Source: Tersicoccus mangrovi (lineage in GTDB: Bacteria; Actinomycetota; Actinomycetes; Actinomycetales; Micrococcaceae). Taken from it: a stretch of DNA of 64,000 nucleotides. Shown here one piece after another: positions 1-8,880 of the stretch (the stretch's first letter is position 1; the number at the start of each line of letters is the position of its first letter). The translations under genes and the position numbers were made by a program. The stretch covers positions 62,001 to 126,000 of the forward strand of contig NZ_JBAJMW010000002.1 of NCBI RefSeq assembly GCF_036881825.1, given 5' to 3'. Under the pieces are notes generated by a model that saw only the letters and a program-made list of their open reading frames with translations, had not been told where the DNA came from and ran no database searches.

Positions 1-2
1 TC

Positions 3-1241
3 CCCGGCTGGCTCGCCGCCTGCGGGATGCTCTTCGCCGTCGGCTGGGGCGGCAACGAGTTCACCCCGCTGCTGACGATGTACCGGCAGGAATCGGGGCT
101 GAGCAGCCAGGCGGTCACCATCCTGCTCGGCGCCTATGTGGTCGGTATCGTCCCCGCGCTGCTCGTCGGCGGCCCCCTCTCGGACCGGTTCGGCCGCCGT
201 CCCCTGATGCTGCCCGCCCCCGTGCTGTGCGTGGGCGGCAGCGCCCTGCTCGCCGCCGGCGGCCTGCTGCCCGGCGCCGGCGGCACCGTGCTGCTCCTGG
301 CCGGGCGGGTGCTCTCCGGTCTCGCCCTCGGTCTGGTGATGGCGGTCGGCACCAGCTGGGTCAAGGAGCTCTCCCAACCGCCGTTCGACGACGTCGACCC
401 CGGCGCCGGCGCCCGCCGCGCCGCCCTCTCGCTCACCCTCGGATTCTGCCTCGGCGCCGCCGTCGCCGCGGCCCTGGCCCAGTTCGGGCCGTTCCGCACC
501 GTGCTGCCCTACGCGGTCAACATCCTCATCACCGCCACGGTGTCGCTCTGCATGGTCCGGGCGCCGGAGACCCGCGCCCCGCAGACCGACCCGCGGCCGC
601 TGCGCCAGGACCTGCGCATCCCGTCGGCCACCCACCGCCGGTTCCTGCTCGTCGTCGTGCCGATGGCGCCGTGGGTGTTCGGCACCGCGGCGTCCGCCTA
701 CGCGATCCTCGCCACTCTGCTCGCCCCGAAGGTGCCCGGCTTCGAGGTCGGGTTCGCCGGCCTGCTGTGTCTGGTCGGGCTCGGCTGTGGCCTCGGCAGC
801 CAGCAGGTGGCCAAGCGGCTGGACACGCCGCACTCCTCCCGGGCCGTCGTCGTCGCCCTCGCCTGCACCGCGCTCGGGATGCTGCTGGCCGTCTGGGCGG
901 CCATCACGCTCACGGTCCTGGCCGCCATCATCGGTGCCGCCGTCCTCGGCACCGCCTACGGGCTGCTGCTGGTCTCCGGGCTGCAGGAGGTGCAGCGCAT
1001 CGCCGGGCCGGACGGGCTCGCCGGCCTGACGGCGGTCTTCTACTCGCTGACGTACGTCGGGTTCTTCGTGCCCGCCGTCCTCGCGGCGCTGGCCCGGTGG
1101 TTCAGCTACCCGGTGATGTTCGCGGCCGGGGCCGTTCTCGCCCTGGTGAGCCTCGGCATCGTCGCGCTCTGCTGGCGTAGGCATCTGCCTCTCGCCACCG
1201 TGGTGGAAGCTGCCGCGGCACGCGCGGTACAGCCGGACTGA
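3..1241 (+). CDS. MFS transporter, 5' end outside the window
   Basis: Polytopic inner-membrane carrier of the major facilitator superfamily; substrate not recognisable. The reading frame is open to the left edge, so the true start lies upstream; the first visible ATG (27) falls inside what reads as the first helix. The loop motif GGPLSDRFGRRPLM after the second helix is the MFS motif A (loop 2-3, Gly/Asp/Arg pattern). About ten to twelve hydrophobic helices follow, split by a charged central loop near residues 185-200 (EDR-like, Pro/Arg rich), and the protein ends in a short basic cytoplasmic tail. No neighbouring gene suggests a substrate. Family call is firm, function is open. Confidence 0.85.
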   Translation, partial: PGWLAACGMLFAVGWGGNEFTPLLTMYRQESGLSSQAVTILLGAYVVGIVPALLVGGPLSDRFGRRPLMLPAPVLCVGGSALLAAGGLLPGAGGTVLLLAGRVLSGLALGLVMAVGTSWVKELSQPPFDDVDPGAGARRAALSLTLGFCLGAAVAAALAQFGPFRTVLPYAVNILITATVSLCMVRAPETRAPQTDPRPLRQDLRIPSATHRRFLLVVVPMAPWVFGTAASAYAILATLLAPKVPGFEVGFAGLLCLVGLGCGLGSQQVAKRLDTPHSSRAVVVALACTALGMLLAVWAAITLTVLAAIIGAAVLGTAYGLLLVSGLQEVQRIAGPDGLAGLTAVFYSLTYVGFFVPAVLAALARWFSYPVMFAAGAVLALVSLGIVALCWRRHLPLATVVEAAAARAVQPD

Positions 1242-1362
1242 CCTGCGGAAACATGGAGACCCTTCCCACAGACGGGTTCCGCACCGCCCCTCCGACCTGC
1301 TGCAATGGAGGACGAGCCCAGACTCGCCGACGCCCCTCCGACGCCGACGAAAGGACGCCGCC

Positions 1363-2500
1363 GTGCCCACCGCGCGCACCGACGTCACGCCCGCCCCCGA
1401 CACCGCCGACCAGCCGAGCGGGAACCGAAGGATCAAGCCCCGACGGATCCGCCGACTGAACCTTCCATTTCTGCTCATCCTGCTCGGCTTCGCCGCCGCG
1501 TGGCTGGCCGTCTCCCCCCACCGCCGCCGTCGTCTTCCTGGCACTGGCGACGCTGGAGATCGCCATGGTCGCCGACTCCTCGGTCCCCATGGCCGGCATC
1601 GCCTTCCGCCTCCGCACCCCCGCCCGCAAGCTCTTCCTCTCCGTCGGGCTGATCGGCGTCGTGCTCGGCATGCGCCTGCTGCTGCCCCCGACCGCGGTGG
1701 CAGTGAACGAGGACGAGAGCCTCGCGACCGCCGCCCGCGAGGCCGTCGTCCAGCCCGACCTCTTCACCGCCCACCTCGCCGCCGCCCGACCCGGGCTGGC
1801 TGCCTTCGGCGCCGCCTTCATCTGGCTGGTCTTCGCCGAGTACCTCTTCAACGTCGACCGCGCCAGGCGGAAGCCCTGGCTGTCCTGGCCCGAGGCCGTC
1901 CTCGCCCGCGTCCGCCACCCCCGGGCCGCCTCCTACCTGAGCGCCCTGCTGCTGACCGCCGGCATGGTGCTCCTCTCCCCCGCGGAGCTGATGACGGCGG
2001 CCGCCCTGGGCGGACTGATCGGCATCTTCGTCCACGGGCTGAGCAAGGCGATCTCCGTCGCGGCCCAGCGCAACCCGCACGGCCCGGTCAGCCTGCACGT
2101 GCACGCCGTGACCGTCGTCTTCGAGCGGGCCATCACCGTGTTCATGCTGTTCGAGATCGTCGACGGCTCCTACACGCTCGCCGGTTCCGGCGGCCGCGGC
2201 GACACCACCCTGCTGGAGCAGGCCGCCATCGCCGCCGGGGCTGTCCTGGTCGGCGCTGTCTTCCTCACCCGACTGACGGCTCACGTCGACGCCACCAACG
2301 GGCTCAAGCGGCTGCGCTACCTCAAGGCCGGTGCCGCCTACCTGCTCGGCGCCCTCTCCCTCATGCTCGCGCTCAGCCTGGCGGTGCCGATCCCGGGGGC
2401 GCTGGCCGGCTGGGTGGGCACCGGCATCATCGGGGCCTCGTTCCTGACATCGTTGCCGTGGCGGCGGCTACCGCGGAGGATCCGGTCCCGGACCATCTGA
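1363..2500 (+). pseudogene. DUF475 (TerC-like) membrane protein with a +1 frameshift
   Basis: Integral membrane protein of the DUF475 group, relatives of TerC; the cellular role of the family is not established. Translation should begin at GTG 1363, which has a good ribosome site (aaagga, about 1350-1355). Frame 1 encodes a Pro-rich basic leader and the first helix, LNLPFLLILLGFAAAWLAV, and then runs out of family sequence at the C run near 1514-1519. Removing one C from that run joins it in frame to VVFLALATLEIAMVADSSVP and the rest of the protein up to the TGA at 2500. The downstream part alone can start at ATG 1565. The rest looks intact: several helices, and a Trp-Leu-Ser-Trp cytosolic stretch typical of the family. 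Either a real inactivation, a slippery-tract switch, or a sequencing error. Confidence 0.72.
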
Positions 2501-2554
2501 CCCGGCGACGGACGGACGCCTCCGTTCAGGAACCGCCCGGCAACAGCCGGCTAC

Positions 2555-3405
2555 TCACGACCCCGCCGTCACCGGCTGCTGCAGTTCGGTGACCCACTGG
2601 GACTGGTCGTCGACCGGCTCGGCCCGCACGTACAGCTCCCGTCCCGGCCCGGACGGCTGGACGCCGCGGGCCGGCAGCTGCTGGTGCAGGGTCTGCCAGG
2701 AGACGCCGATCGTCTCCATCGACCCGAGGTGCACCACGCAGGCGGCCTCGTCGACGGCGGGCAGCTCGCGCACCTCGACGCCGTCGATCGGGCCGCCGAT
2801 CAGGCTGCGGGCGTCGCCGTCGAAGGCGAAGCCGGCGACGATGTGGATGCGGCCGTCGTCGTCGGCGGTGTACTCGGCCACCGGGGTGCGGGGGATGCCG
2901 CCGGCGCGGGCGACGGCGCCGGCCACCTCGGCGAACATCGGGCCGACGATCCCGCCGATCTCCGGCTGGCTGTCGGCCACGGCGGTGCGGCAGGCGATCC
3001 GCACGGCGGGCAGGGACTTGATCACGACGTCGACGTCGTTCATGGCGTGCTCCTTCTCGATCATGAGGAGCCTGAGTTCGAAGTCGGCCAGCTGGCGGAG
3101 CGCTCGATGATGCTCCAGCGTGATCTCGTCGCGCCGGGTGGACAGCAGGGACCGGAGCCCCTCGGCGGTGACGTCCTCCCGGACCATCGCCCCGATCTGG
3201 TCCAGCCCGAAGCCGAGTCCCCGCAGTGCCACGATCCGATTCAGCACGGCCAACTGCTCAGGCGAATAGAAGCGATAGCCCGTGAACGGATCCACGTGGT
3301 GGGGCGTCAGCAGGCCGATCGCGTCGGCACGAAGAAGGCAACACTGTGACGGAGCATCCGCACGGACACCTGTCCGAGCCGGGCGAACTCCCCGATCGCT
3401 ATCAC
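2555..3405 (-). pseudogene. MerR-family regulator with GyrI-like domain, disrupted N-terminus
   Basis: Encodes a MerR winged-helix regulator with a C-terminal GyrI-like small-molecule-binding domain (about residues 110-246 of the surviving part), a type that senses hydrophobic drugs or dyes and controls efflux. Reading from GTG 3405 gives MIAIGEFARLGQVSVRMLRH, a textbook MerR helix-turn-helix, but after that His the frame is lost. The expected YDAIGLL continues in another frame because a 20-nt stretch (3326-3345) stands where one Tyr codon is expected, a net +17. The intact frame from GTG 3295 (246 aa) lacks helices 1-2 of the DNA-binding domain, so it should not bind DNA normally. The linker coiled coil and ligand domain remain open, suggesting recent decay. 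Confidence 0.75.
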
Positions 3406-3452
3406 GTCACCACCGTCCCGGCTGACACCGTGTGAGGGTCAAGCCCCCATGC

Positions 3453-5009
3453 TCATCGCTTGCCGCGGGCCCGCTTCTCCCGGACCCGCATGGTGACCTC
3501 GATGGGTGTGCCCTCGAAGCCGAACGTCTCACGCAGGCGGCGGGTGATGAACCGGCGGTACCCCGGGTCGAGGAAGCCCGTGGTGAAGAGCACGAACTTC
3601 GGCGGCCGGGACGAGGCCTGCGTGCCGAACAGGATGCGCGGCTGCTTGCCGCCCCGCACCGGGTGCGGGTGCGCCGCGACGAGCTCGCCGAGGAACGCGT
3701 TGAGCTTGCCGGTGGGGATGCGCTTGTCCCAGGACTCGAGCGCGACGTCCAGCGCCGGCACCAGCCGGTCCTTGTGCCAGCCGGTCTTCGCGGAGAGGTT
3801 GACGCGCGGGGCCCAGTCGACGTGCGCGAGGTCCTGCTCGATCTCGCGCTCCAGGTAGCGGCGCCGCTCGTCCTCGAGCAGGTCCCACTTGTTGAACGCC
3901 AGCACGAGCGCCCGGCCGGACTCGATCACCAGCTGCAGGATGCGCACGTCCTGCTCGGAGATCACCTCGTCGACGGCGATCAGCACGACGGCGACCTCCG
4001 CCTTCTCCAGGGCGGACTGCGTGCGCAGGGACGCGTAGAAGTCGGCGCCGCGCTGCATGTGCACGCGGCGGCGGATGCCCGCGGTGTCCACGAAGCGCCA
4101 GATCCGCCCGCCGAGCTCGATGAACTCGTCCACGGGGTCGCGGGTGGTGCCGGCCATCGGGTCGACGACGACGCGCTCGGACCCGGCCAGCTTGTTCAGC
4201 ATCGAGGACTTGCCGACGTTCGGCCGGCCGAGCAGCGCCACGCGGCGGGGACCGCCCGTGCGGGCGATGCCGGCGACGGCGGAGAACTCGGGCAGCACCT
4301 TCAGCGCTTCGTCGAGCAGGTCGGCGACACCGCGGCCGTGCATGGCCGAGACCGGGTGCGGCTCCCCCATGCCGAGGGACCACAGGCCGGCCGCCTCCGC
4401 CTCCTGGGCGAAGTCGTCGATCTTGTTGGCGGCCAGCAGCACGGGCTTGCCCTTGCGGCGCAGCATCTTGACGATCGCCTCGTCGGTGGCGGTGGCGCCG
4501 ACGATGGCGTCGACGACGAGGACGACGGCGTCGGCGGCGTCCACGGCCACCTCGGCCTGGTCCGCGACCCGCTCGTGGATGCCCCGCGCGTCGTGCTCCC
4601 ACCCGCCGGTGTCCACGATGGTGAGATTCTTGCCGTTCCACTGGGTGCCGTAGGCGACGCGGTCGCGGGTGACGCCGGGGACGTCCTCGACGACGGCCTC
4701 GCGGCGGCCGAGAATGCGGTTGACCAGGGAGGACTTGCCGACGTTCGGCCGGCCGATGATGGCGAGCACGGGGTCGAGGCGGCCCTCGAGCTCCTCCTCG
4801 ATGTCGGCGAGCTCGGCCTCGAGCAGGATCCGGTCGTCCTCGTCGAGCTCGTAGTCGGCCAGGCCCGCGCGCAGGGCGGCGGCCCGCTGCTCGGCCTCGG
4901 TGTCGGTCATCGCGGCGAGCCGCTCGGCGACGTCGTCCTCCCGGGTGGGAACGTACTCGTCGGCGGCGTCCGATCCGGTGCCGGCGTTCTTGGAGACGCT
5001 CTCGCTCAT
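3453..5009 (-). CDS. der: Ribosome biogenesis GTPase Der (EngA)
   Basis: Essential GTPase that assists late assembly of the 50S ribosomal subunit in the cytoplasm. Two GTPase domains in tandem are visible, each with the P-loop GRPNVGKSS (first at about residue 86, second about 260), G3-like DTGGW and DTAGI, and NKID / NKWD specificity motifs, followed by a basic KH-like C-terminal domain ending in RVREKRARGKR. An acidic N-terminal extension of about 80 residues precedes the first domain, as in other actinobacterial Der proteins. Start chosen at ATG 5009, with aaggat about 9 nt upstream; the frame is open 25 codons further but without a better site. Follows plsC and cmk in the usual actinobacterial order, though here separated from them by the oxidoreductase and repeats. 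Confidence 0.96.
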   Translation of the reverse strand: MSESVSKNAGTGSDAADEYVPTREDDVAERLAAMTDTEAEQRAAALRAGLADYELDEDDRILLEAELADIEEELEGRLDPVLAIIGRPNVGKSSLVNRILGRREAVVEDVPGVTRDRVAYGTQWNGKNLTIVDTGGWEHDARGIHERVADQAEVAVDAADAVVLVVDAIVGATATDEAIVKMLRRKGKPVLLAANKIDDFAQEAEAAGLWSLGMGEPHPVSAMHGRGVADLLDEALKVLPEFSAVAGIARTGGPRRVALLGRPNVGKSSMLNKLAGSERVVVDPMAGTTRDPVDEFIELGGRIWRFVDTAGIRRRVHMQRGADFYASLRTQSALEKAEVAVVLIAVDEVISEQDVRILQLVIESGRALVLAFNKWDLLEDERRRYLEREIEQDLAHVDWAPRVNLSAKTGWHKDRLVPALDVALESWDKRIPTGKLNAFLGELVAAHPHPVRGGKQPRILFGTQASSRPPKFVLFTTGFLDPGYRRFITRRLRETFGFEGTPIEVTMRVREKRARGKR

Positions 5010-5149
5010 GACGGAAAATCCTTGCGGTGGAAGACAGATGGGAGGGAACGGTCGGGGCGCGCAGGCGTCATCGCCGCCGTTCACCAGTGTTCCAGTCTAC
5101 GGGGCGATACCACAGGCGCCGGTGGTGGCTGGGTCGGGTGCGGTGTGAG

Positions 5150-5222
5150 ACCGGGCACGGGGGACTGGATCTCCCGGCGCTCGCAGAGCTCGCTCTGGTC
5201 GACACGTCCCCCTTCCGCCCGG
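5150..5222. repeat. 73-bp repeat A, copy 1
   Basis: Identical over 73 bp to 6643-6715, same orientation. The ends form an imperfect inverted repeat (ccgggc..gggac against gtccccc..gcccgg), so the element can fold as a long hairpin. Weaker similarity continues for about 50 bp beyond the right end (gacaag..ggggctgg in both). It occupies the 327-bp gap upstream of der; nothing else was recognised in that gap. Confidence 0.85.
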
Positions 5223-5336
5223 TCCCCCACCTCAGCCAGCGTCGACAAGGGACGGGGCTGGTCCTGGGACGGGTGCGATGGATGGGTCCACCGCGCGGAC
5301 GGGGGTGGGGGTTGGGTGAAAACGCGCCCGGTTTCC

Positions 5337-6548
5337 TCAGGCTTTCCCGCGGAGGATGCGGTGCCAGTAGATCCACGGGAGGGCCCAGCGGTCCAGCAGG
5401 AAGGTGCTGCGGCGCTCTCGGCGCAGTTCGATCAGCTTCGTCGTCGGCATCGGAGTGCCGTCGGGGCCGAACTCGGCGAAGACCATGGAGCGGCGGCTGA
5501 CGGTGAACGGGCTGACCGTGTAGCCGGTGTAGCGGGACGTCGGCGCCTTGCCCGCGAGCACGGCCCGGAGGTTCTTGACGACGACCGGCGTCTGCTTGCG
5601 CAGTCCCCCGCCGGAGCTCGACCCCGGCGTCGCCGCGATGTCCCCGAGCGCCCAGACGTTGGCGTGGCGGCGGTGCTGCAGCGTGGCGGGGTCGACGTCG
5701 ACGAACCCGCCGGCGGCCACGGACGAGAGGCCGGAGTGCTCGACCCACGCGGGCGCGGCATGCGGCGGTGTCAGGTGCAGCAGGTCGTAGGCCAGCTCGC
5801 ACGTTTCACCGTCGGTGTCCAGCGTCGCCGTACTGGTCTCGCGGTCCAGCCGGCGCACGGTCGTCGTCGTGCGCAGCTCGATGCCGTACTCGGCGATGAT
5901 GCGGGTCAGTTCCTCGTCGACGACCGGCACGCCGAACACGGTGGGCGTCGGGACGGTGAGGACGACGTGGATGTCTCCGAGCACGCCGCGGCTGCGCCAG
6001 AGGTCGCACGCCATGTAGAGGATCTTCTGGGCGGCGCCGGCGCACGGGCAGGTGTCGTCCGGCATGGTGAACAGCGCGGTGCCTGAGCGCATCCCGTCGA
6101 CCAGCCGCCACGTCTTCGGCGCCAGGTCGAACAGGTAGTTGGTGGACGCGTTCTCGGCGAGGACCGCCTCGGCGGAACCGGGAATGGCGTCCCAGTCCGG
6201 CCGGGAGCCGGCGGCGAGGACCAGCTGGTCGTAGCCGATGGTCGAACCGCTCGTCAGTGTGACGGTGGAGGCGTCCGGGTCGACGCGTTCGACGGCGTCA
6301 CGGACCCACGTCGAGCCGGACGGCATCGTCTGCTCCTGTGGCCGCCGCGCGGCGTCGATCGAGGCGAGTCCGGCTCCGACGTAGGAGAGAAGCGGCCGGT
6401 ACTGGTGCTCGGTGCGGGGCTCGACGATGACGACGTCCTCGACGCCCTTCCGGTTCAGCTGCGCGGCCAGCGAGATGCCGCCGTTGCCGCCGCCGACGAC
6501 GAGGACCTGGGCATGGGTCGGGACGGTGTCGGTCGCGTGCTGGGCCAT
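5337..6548 (-). CDS. FAD/NAD(P) oxidoreductase, sulfide:quinone oxidoreductase-like
   Basis: Flavoprotein of the pyridine nucleotide-disulfide family most like type II sulfide:quinone oxidoreductases, which pass electrons from sulfide to the membrane quinone pool. Visible: N-terminal dinucleotide fold VLVVGGGNGGIS (about residues 14-25), second glycine-rich stretch, the CPCAGAAQKILYM segment equivalent to the family's CAGAPQK region with a redox-active Cys candidate, the LTPPHAAP loop, a VWALGDIAATP FAD-binding motif, and a basic aromatic C-terminus (LPWIYWHRIL) that could touch the membrane. Start taken at ATG 6548; GTG 6560 is an alternative, neither has a strong ribosome site. The gene is flanked by the two identical 73-bp copies of repeat A. 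Its substrate is inferred from family only. Confidence 0.8.
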   Translation of the reverse strand: MAQHATDTVPTHAQVLVVGGGNGGISLAAQLNRKGVEDVVIVEPRTEHQYRPLLSYVGAGLASIDAARRPQEQTMPSGSTWVRDAVERVDPDASTVTLTSGSTIGYDQLVLAAGSRPDWDAIPGSAEAVLAENASTNYLFDLAPKTWRLVDGMRSGTALFTMPDDTCPCAGAAQKILYMACDLWRSRGVLGDIHVVLTVPTPTVFGVPVVDEELTRIIAEYGIELRTTTTVRRLDRETSTATLDTDGETCELAYDLLHLTPPHAAPAWVEHSGLSSVAAGGFVDVDPATLQHRRHANVWALGDIAATPGSSSGGGLRKQTPVVVKNLRAVLAGKAPTSRYTGYTVSPFTVSRRSMVFAEFGPDGTPMPTTKLIELRRERRSTFLLDRWALPWIYWHRILRGKA

Positions 6549-6642
6549 GGTGTCGGACACTACACCGGTCGTCTCAGTGATCGAGAGATTCCTCCGAGTG
6601 AGTGCCCGGTTCACTCTGGTGGATGGGTTAGTGCGGCGTCGG

Positions 6643-6715
6643 ACCGGGCACGGGGGACTGGATCTCCCGGCGCTCGCAGAGCTCGCTCTGGTCGACACGT
6701 CCCCCTTCCGCCCGG
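6643..6715. repeat. 73-bp repeat A, copy 2
   Basis: Second copy of the element at 5150-5222, perfect over 73 bp by eye. It lies 95 bp upstream of the oxidoreductase start, so the pair of direct repeats brackets that gene and its promoter region. Confidence 0.85.
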
Positions 6716-6750
6716 ACCCACGCCGGCCGCTCCGACAAGTGGGGCTGGAC

Positions 6751-7014
6751 TCAGGTCTGAACGTCTCCGCCGGCTGCGGGTGGCTCTCGGTCATCGCCCC
6801 GTAGCGGTTTCTTGGCGCGTTTCGCGCGACGCGACGCCACGTACTCGTCGACCGATTTCGCGTAATCGGTGTTCGCGGCGCCGCCCCAGGCGGCACCCAG
6901 GCCGGCGCCCATTCCGACGATCCACGCCGTGGCCCAGTGAGCGAAGAATCCGGCCAGGATGAGCAAGGTGATCCAGACCAGGACGGCGATCCCCAGGACG
7001 CGCCGCTTGCTCAC
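6751..7014 (-). CDS. Small membrane protein, 87 aa, unknown function
   Basis: Not a family I recognise by name. Start at GTG 7014 is set by gggagg five nt upstream; a longer open frame to 7176 would read through repeat B and is rejected. The product is a short basic N-terminus (SKRR), two closely spaced hydrophobic segments (about residues 6-24 and 29-47, separated by AHWATAW) containing a glycine-rich GMGAGLGAAWGGAAN, then a charged cytoplasmic tail with SVDEYVASRRAKRAKK. Likely a two-helix inner-membrane protein. Transcribed in the same direction as the oxidoreductase but with repeat A between them, so not clearly one operon. Confidence 0.6.
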   Translation of the reverse strand: MSKRRVLGIAVLVWITLLILAGFFAHWATAWIVGMGAGLGAAWGGAANTDYAKSVDEYVASRRAKRAKKPLRGDDREPPAAGGDVQT

Positions 7015-7108
7015 ATTGGCCTCCCGTTGCCCGTCCGACCGGACTCGGCCGCTCCGAGCCGGATCATCCGGCCGACCGTGCCACGGCGTCAAGGACGGTG
7101 GTATGCGG

Positions 7109-7186
7109 TGGCCGATGGGACAGCTGTTACCGATCGGGACGGAACAGCACCGCCTCAACGGCAATAGTGGTCCCATCTGATGAGCC
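7109..7186. repeat. 78-bp hairpin repeat B, copy 1
   Basis: About 67 of 78 positions match 7269-7346 in the same orientation. Ends carry the inverted pair gatgggac (7114-7121) and gtcccatc (7170-7177). Conserved interior includes agctgttaccgat and agcaccgcctcaacgg; the variable stretch lies just inside the right arm. It sits in a 433-bp gap between the small membrane protein and plsC; the 82 bp between the two copies show nothing recognisable. Confidence 0.8.
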
Positions 7187-7268
7187 GCAAACTCGACAGT
7201 CAGCCGTCAACCGGCGACGACGGCGCGCCACGGCCATCCGACTGATTCGCGCACGTCCGCCGCGAGAA

Positions 7269-7346
7269 TGGCCGATGGGACAGCTGTTACCGATAGGGAC
7301 GGATAAGCACCGCCTCAACGGTAGGAACGGTCCCATTCGGTGAGCC
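7269..7346. repeat. 78-bp hairpin repeat B, copy 2
   Basis: Second copy, exactly 160 bp downstream of the first, with the same inverted ends (gatgggac 7274-7281, gtcccat 7330-7336). The remaining 100 bp up to plsC hold no recognisable feature. Confidence 0.8.
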
Positions 7347-7447
7347 AAAATCGCGACGCCTGGACACCCCGGCCCAGTCCAACGGCGCCCGACGAATCCG
7401 CGACCGACGACAGCCACAGGCGGCAGCCGGGGCCCGACGTGAACCCG

Positions 7448-8134
7448 TCAGTCGCCAGGTAGCGCCATGCCGCTCGACGCGACGGCCTCGGCCACATGCG
7501 TCGCCAGGGCTTCGCGAATCAGCTCGGTGGCCACCTCCATCCGCTTCCGGCCGGTGAGTCCCGGCTGGGCGATGATGTAGTTCGGCACCCCGAAGTCCAC
7601 CGTGAAGCGGCGGCGCAGGCGCGGGATGTGGCCCGTTCGCTCCCCCGTGTGCCGGGTGCCGAGGACGGCGACCGGGACCACCGGGGCGCCGGTGGCCAGC
7701 GCCAGCCAGGCGACCCCGCCGCTGATCGCGGCCACGTCCCCGCCGCCGCGCGTGCCCTCGGGCAGGATCCCGACGCAACGACCCTCGTCGAGCACGGCCT
7801 TCGCCGTCTGCAGCGCCCGCCGGTCCCCCGCCCGGTTGACGGGCAACTGACCGGAGTACTGCAGCACCCGGCCGAGGAACCCGGTGAACATCTCCTGCTT
7901 GACCAGCACGTTCATGTAGCGGGGCGCCGCGCCGACCAGCACCGGCCCGTCGAGCGCGGAGATGTGGTTGGCCGCAAAGATCACCGCACCGGTGGACGGC
8001 ACGGTGTCCGCCCCGACGACGTCGGTCGCGTACAGCGCGTGGTCGAGGAACCGGCCGACGGGTCGGCTCCACCGGTTCATCCACAGCGGCGGAGCGGTGT
8101 GCTCCCCCGGGCGCTCGGCGCGCGTGGCGTTCAC
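7448..8134 (-). CDS. plsC: 1-acyl-glycerol-3-phosphate acyltransferase-like protein
   Basis: Acyltransferase of the PlsC family, expected to acylate lysophosphatidic acid at the inner membrane face to make phosphatidic acid. Block I NHISALD (His and Asp of HX4D, about residue 56-62) and block III PEGTRG (about 122) are intact; a hydrophobic stretch around VIFAANHIS and VPVAVLG supports membrane association. Length 228 aa is normal. GTG start at 8134 overlaps the cmk stop by four bases (GTGA), indicating translational coupling. The cmk-plsC-der order is shared with Streptomyces and Micrococcales. Acyl-acceptor specificity cannot be read from the sequence. Confidence 0.9.
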   Translation of the reverse strand: MNATRAERPGEHTAPPLWMNRWSRPVGRFLDHALYATDVVGADTVPSTGAVIFAANHISALDGPVLVGAAPRYMNVLVKQEMFTGFLGRVLQYSGQLPVNRAGDRRALQTAKAVLDEGRCVGILPEGTRGGGDVAAISGGVAWLALATGAPVVPVAVLGTRHTGERTGHIPRLRRRFTVDFGVPNYIIAQPGLTGRKRMEVATELIREALATHVAEAVASSGMALPGD

Positions 8135-8880
8135 TTCGCCGGAACGACCTTCGACCCGCGGATGACGTCGATGACGGCGTCGACGGTCTGCTCGAAGTCC
8201 AGCTCGGTGGAGTCGACGGTGGTGACGCCGTCGGCGGCCGTCATGAAGTCGACGACCGTGGAGTCCTTCGCGTCCCGCTCGAGGACCTGCTCGTGCAGGT
8301 CGGCCCTGCTCTGGGTGCCGCCCAGCTGGTGCCCGCGGCGGCCCATCCGCGCCTCGGGCGAGGCGGTGAGCAGGATCCGGGCGGTGGCGTCCGGGGCCAC
8401 GACGGTGGTGATGTCCCGGCCCTCGGCGACCACGCGACGCCCGGTCTGCTCGATCAGCCGACGCTGCCGCTCGACCAGCACGGCGCGGGCCGCGACGTTG
8501 GTGGCGACGACACTGACGGCCCCGGAGATGCGCGGGTCGCGGATGGCGGCGGTGACGTCCTGCCCGTCCACCTCGACGGTCTCGTGCTCCGGGTCCAGGT
8601 GCATGGTCAGCGGCAGCTCGACGGCGGCCTCGACGACGTCGGCGGCGAGCTTCTCGTCACCGGCGGCGGTCGCGGCGGTCAGGTCGAGCCCGGAGTCCAG
8701 GCAGTACCAGGTCAGCGCCCGGTACATGGCGCCGGTGTCGAGGAACTGCAGGCCGAGCCGCTGGGCGACCGCCCGGCTGACGCTCGTCTTGCCGGAGCCC
8801 GAGGGCCCGTCGATCGCGACGACGAGCTCGCCGTCGAACTCGCTGGACTGTCCGCCCGACTGCTCTGCACTGGCGCTCAC
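8131..8880 (-). CDS. cmk: Cytidylate kinase
   Basis: Phosphorylates CMP and dCMP using ATP in pyrimidine nucleotide salvage and supply. The P-loop GPSGSGKTS (about residues 23-31), the CMP-binding YRALTW and GRDITT segments and the lid region with ARMGRRG are all present; 249 aa is slightly long because of a short acidic N-terminus. GTG 8880 is preferred because it overlaps the tyrA stop (GTGA) and has ggaagg seven nt upstream; ATG 8895 would add five residues. Middle gene of a coupled tyrA-cmk-plsC unit. Confidence 0.95.
   Translation of the reverse strand: MSASAEQSGGQSSEFDGELVVAIDGPSGSGKTSVSRAVAQRLGLQFLDTGAMYRALTWYCLDSGLDLTAATAAGDEKLAADVVEAAVELPLTMHLDPEHETVEVDGQDVTAAIRDPRISGAVSVVATNVAARAVLVERQRRLIEQTGRRVVAEGRDITTVVAPDATARILLTASPEARMGRRGHQLGGTQSRADLHEQVLERDAKDSTVVDFMTAADGVTTVDSTELDFEQTVDAVIDVIRGSKVVPAK

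Noticed and set aside
1565..2592. Frame 1 continuation of the DUF475 gene to 2592
   Set aside because: After the C tract frame 1 gives Arg/Pro shadow sequence; the family sequence is in frame 2 to 2500.
3432..6086. An 884-codon plus-strand open frame across der and the oxidoreductase
   Set aside because: Opposite two well-supported genes, compositionally biased, no domain.
5150..6715. Composite transposon carrying the oxidoreductase
   Set aside because: The flanking 73-bp repeats contain no transposase and no clear target-site duplication.
6751..7176. A 141-residue version of the small membrane protein
   Set aside because: The extra 54 codons read through repeat B, and a good ribosome site precedes GTG 7014.
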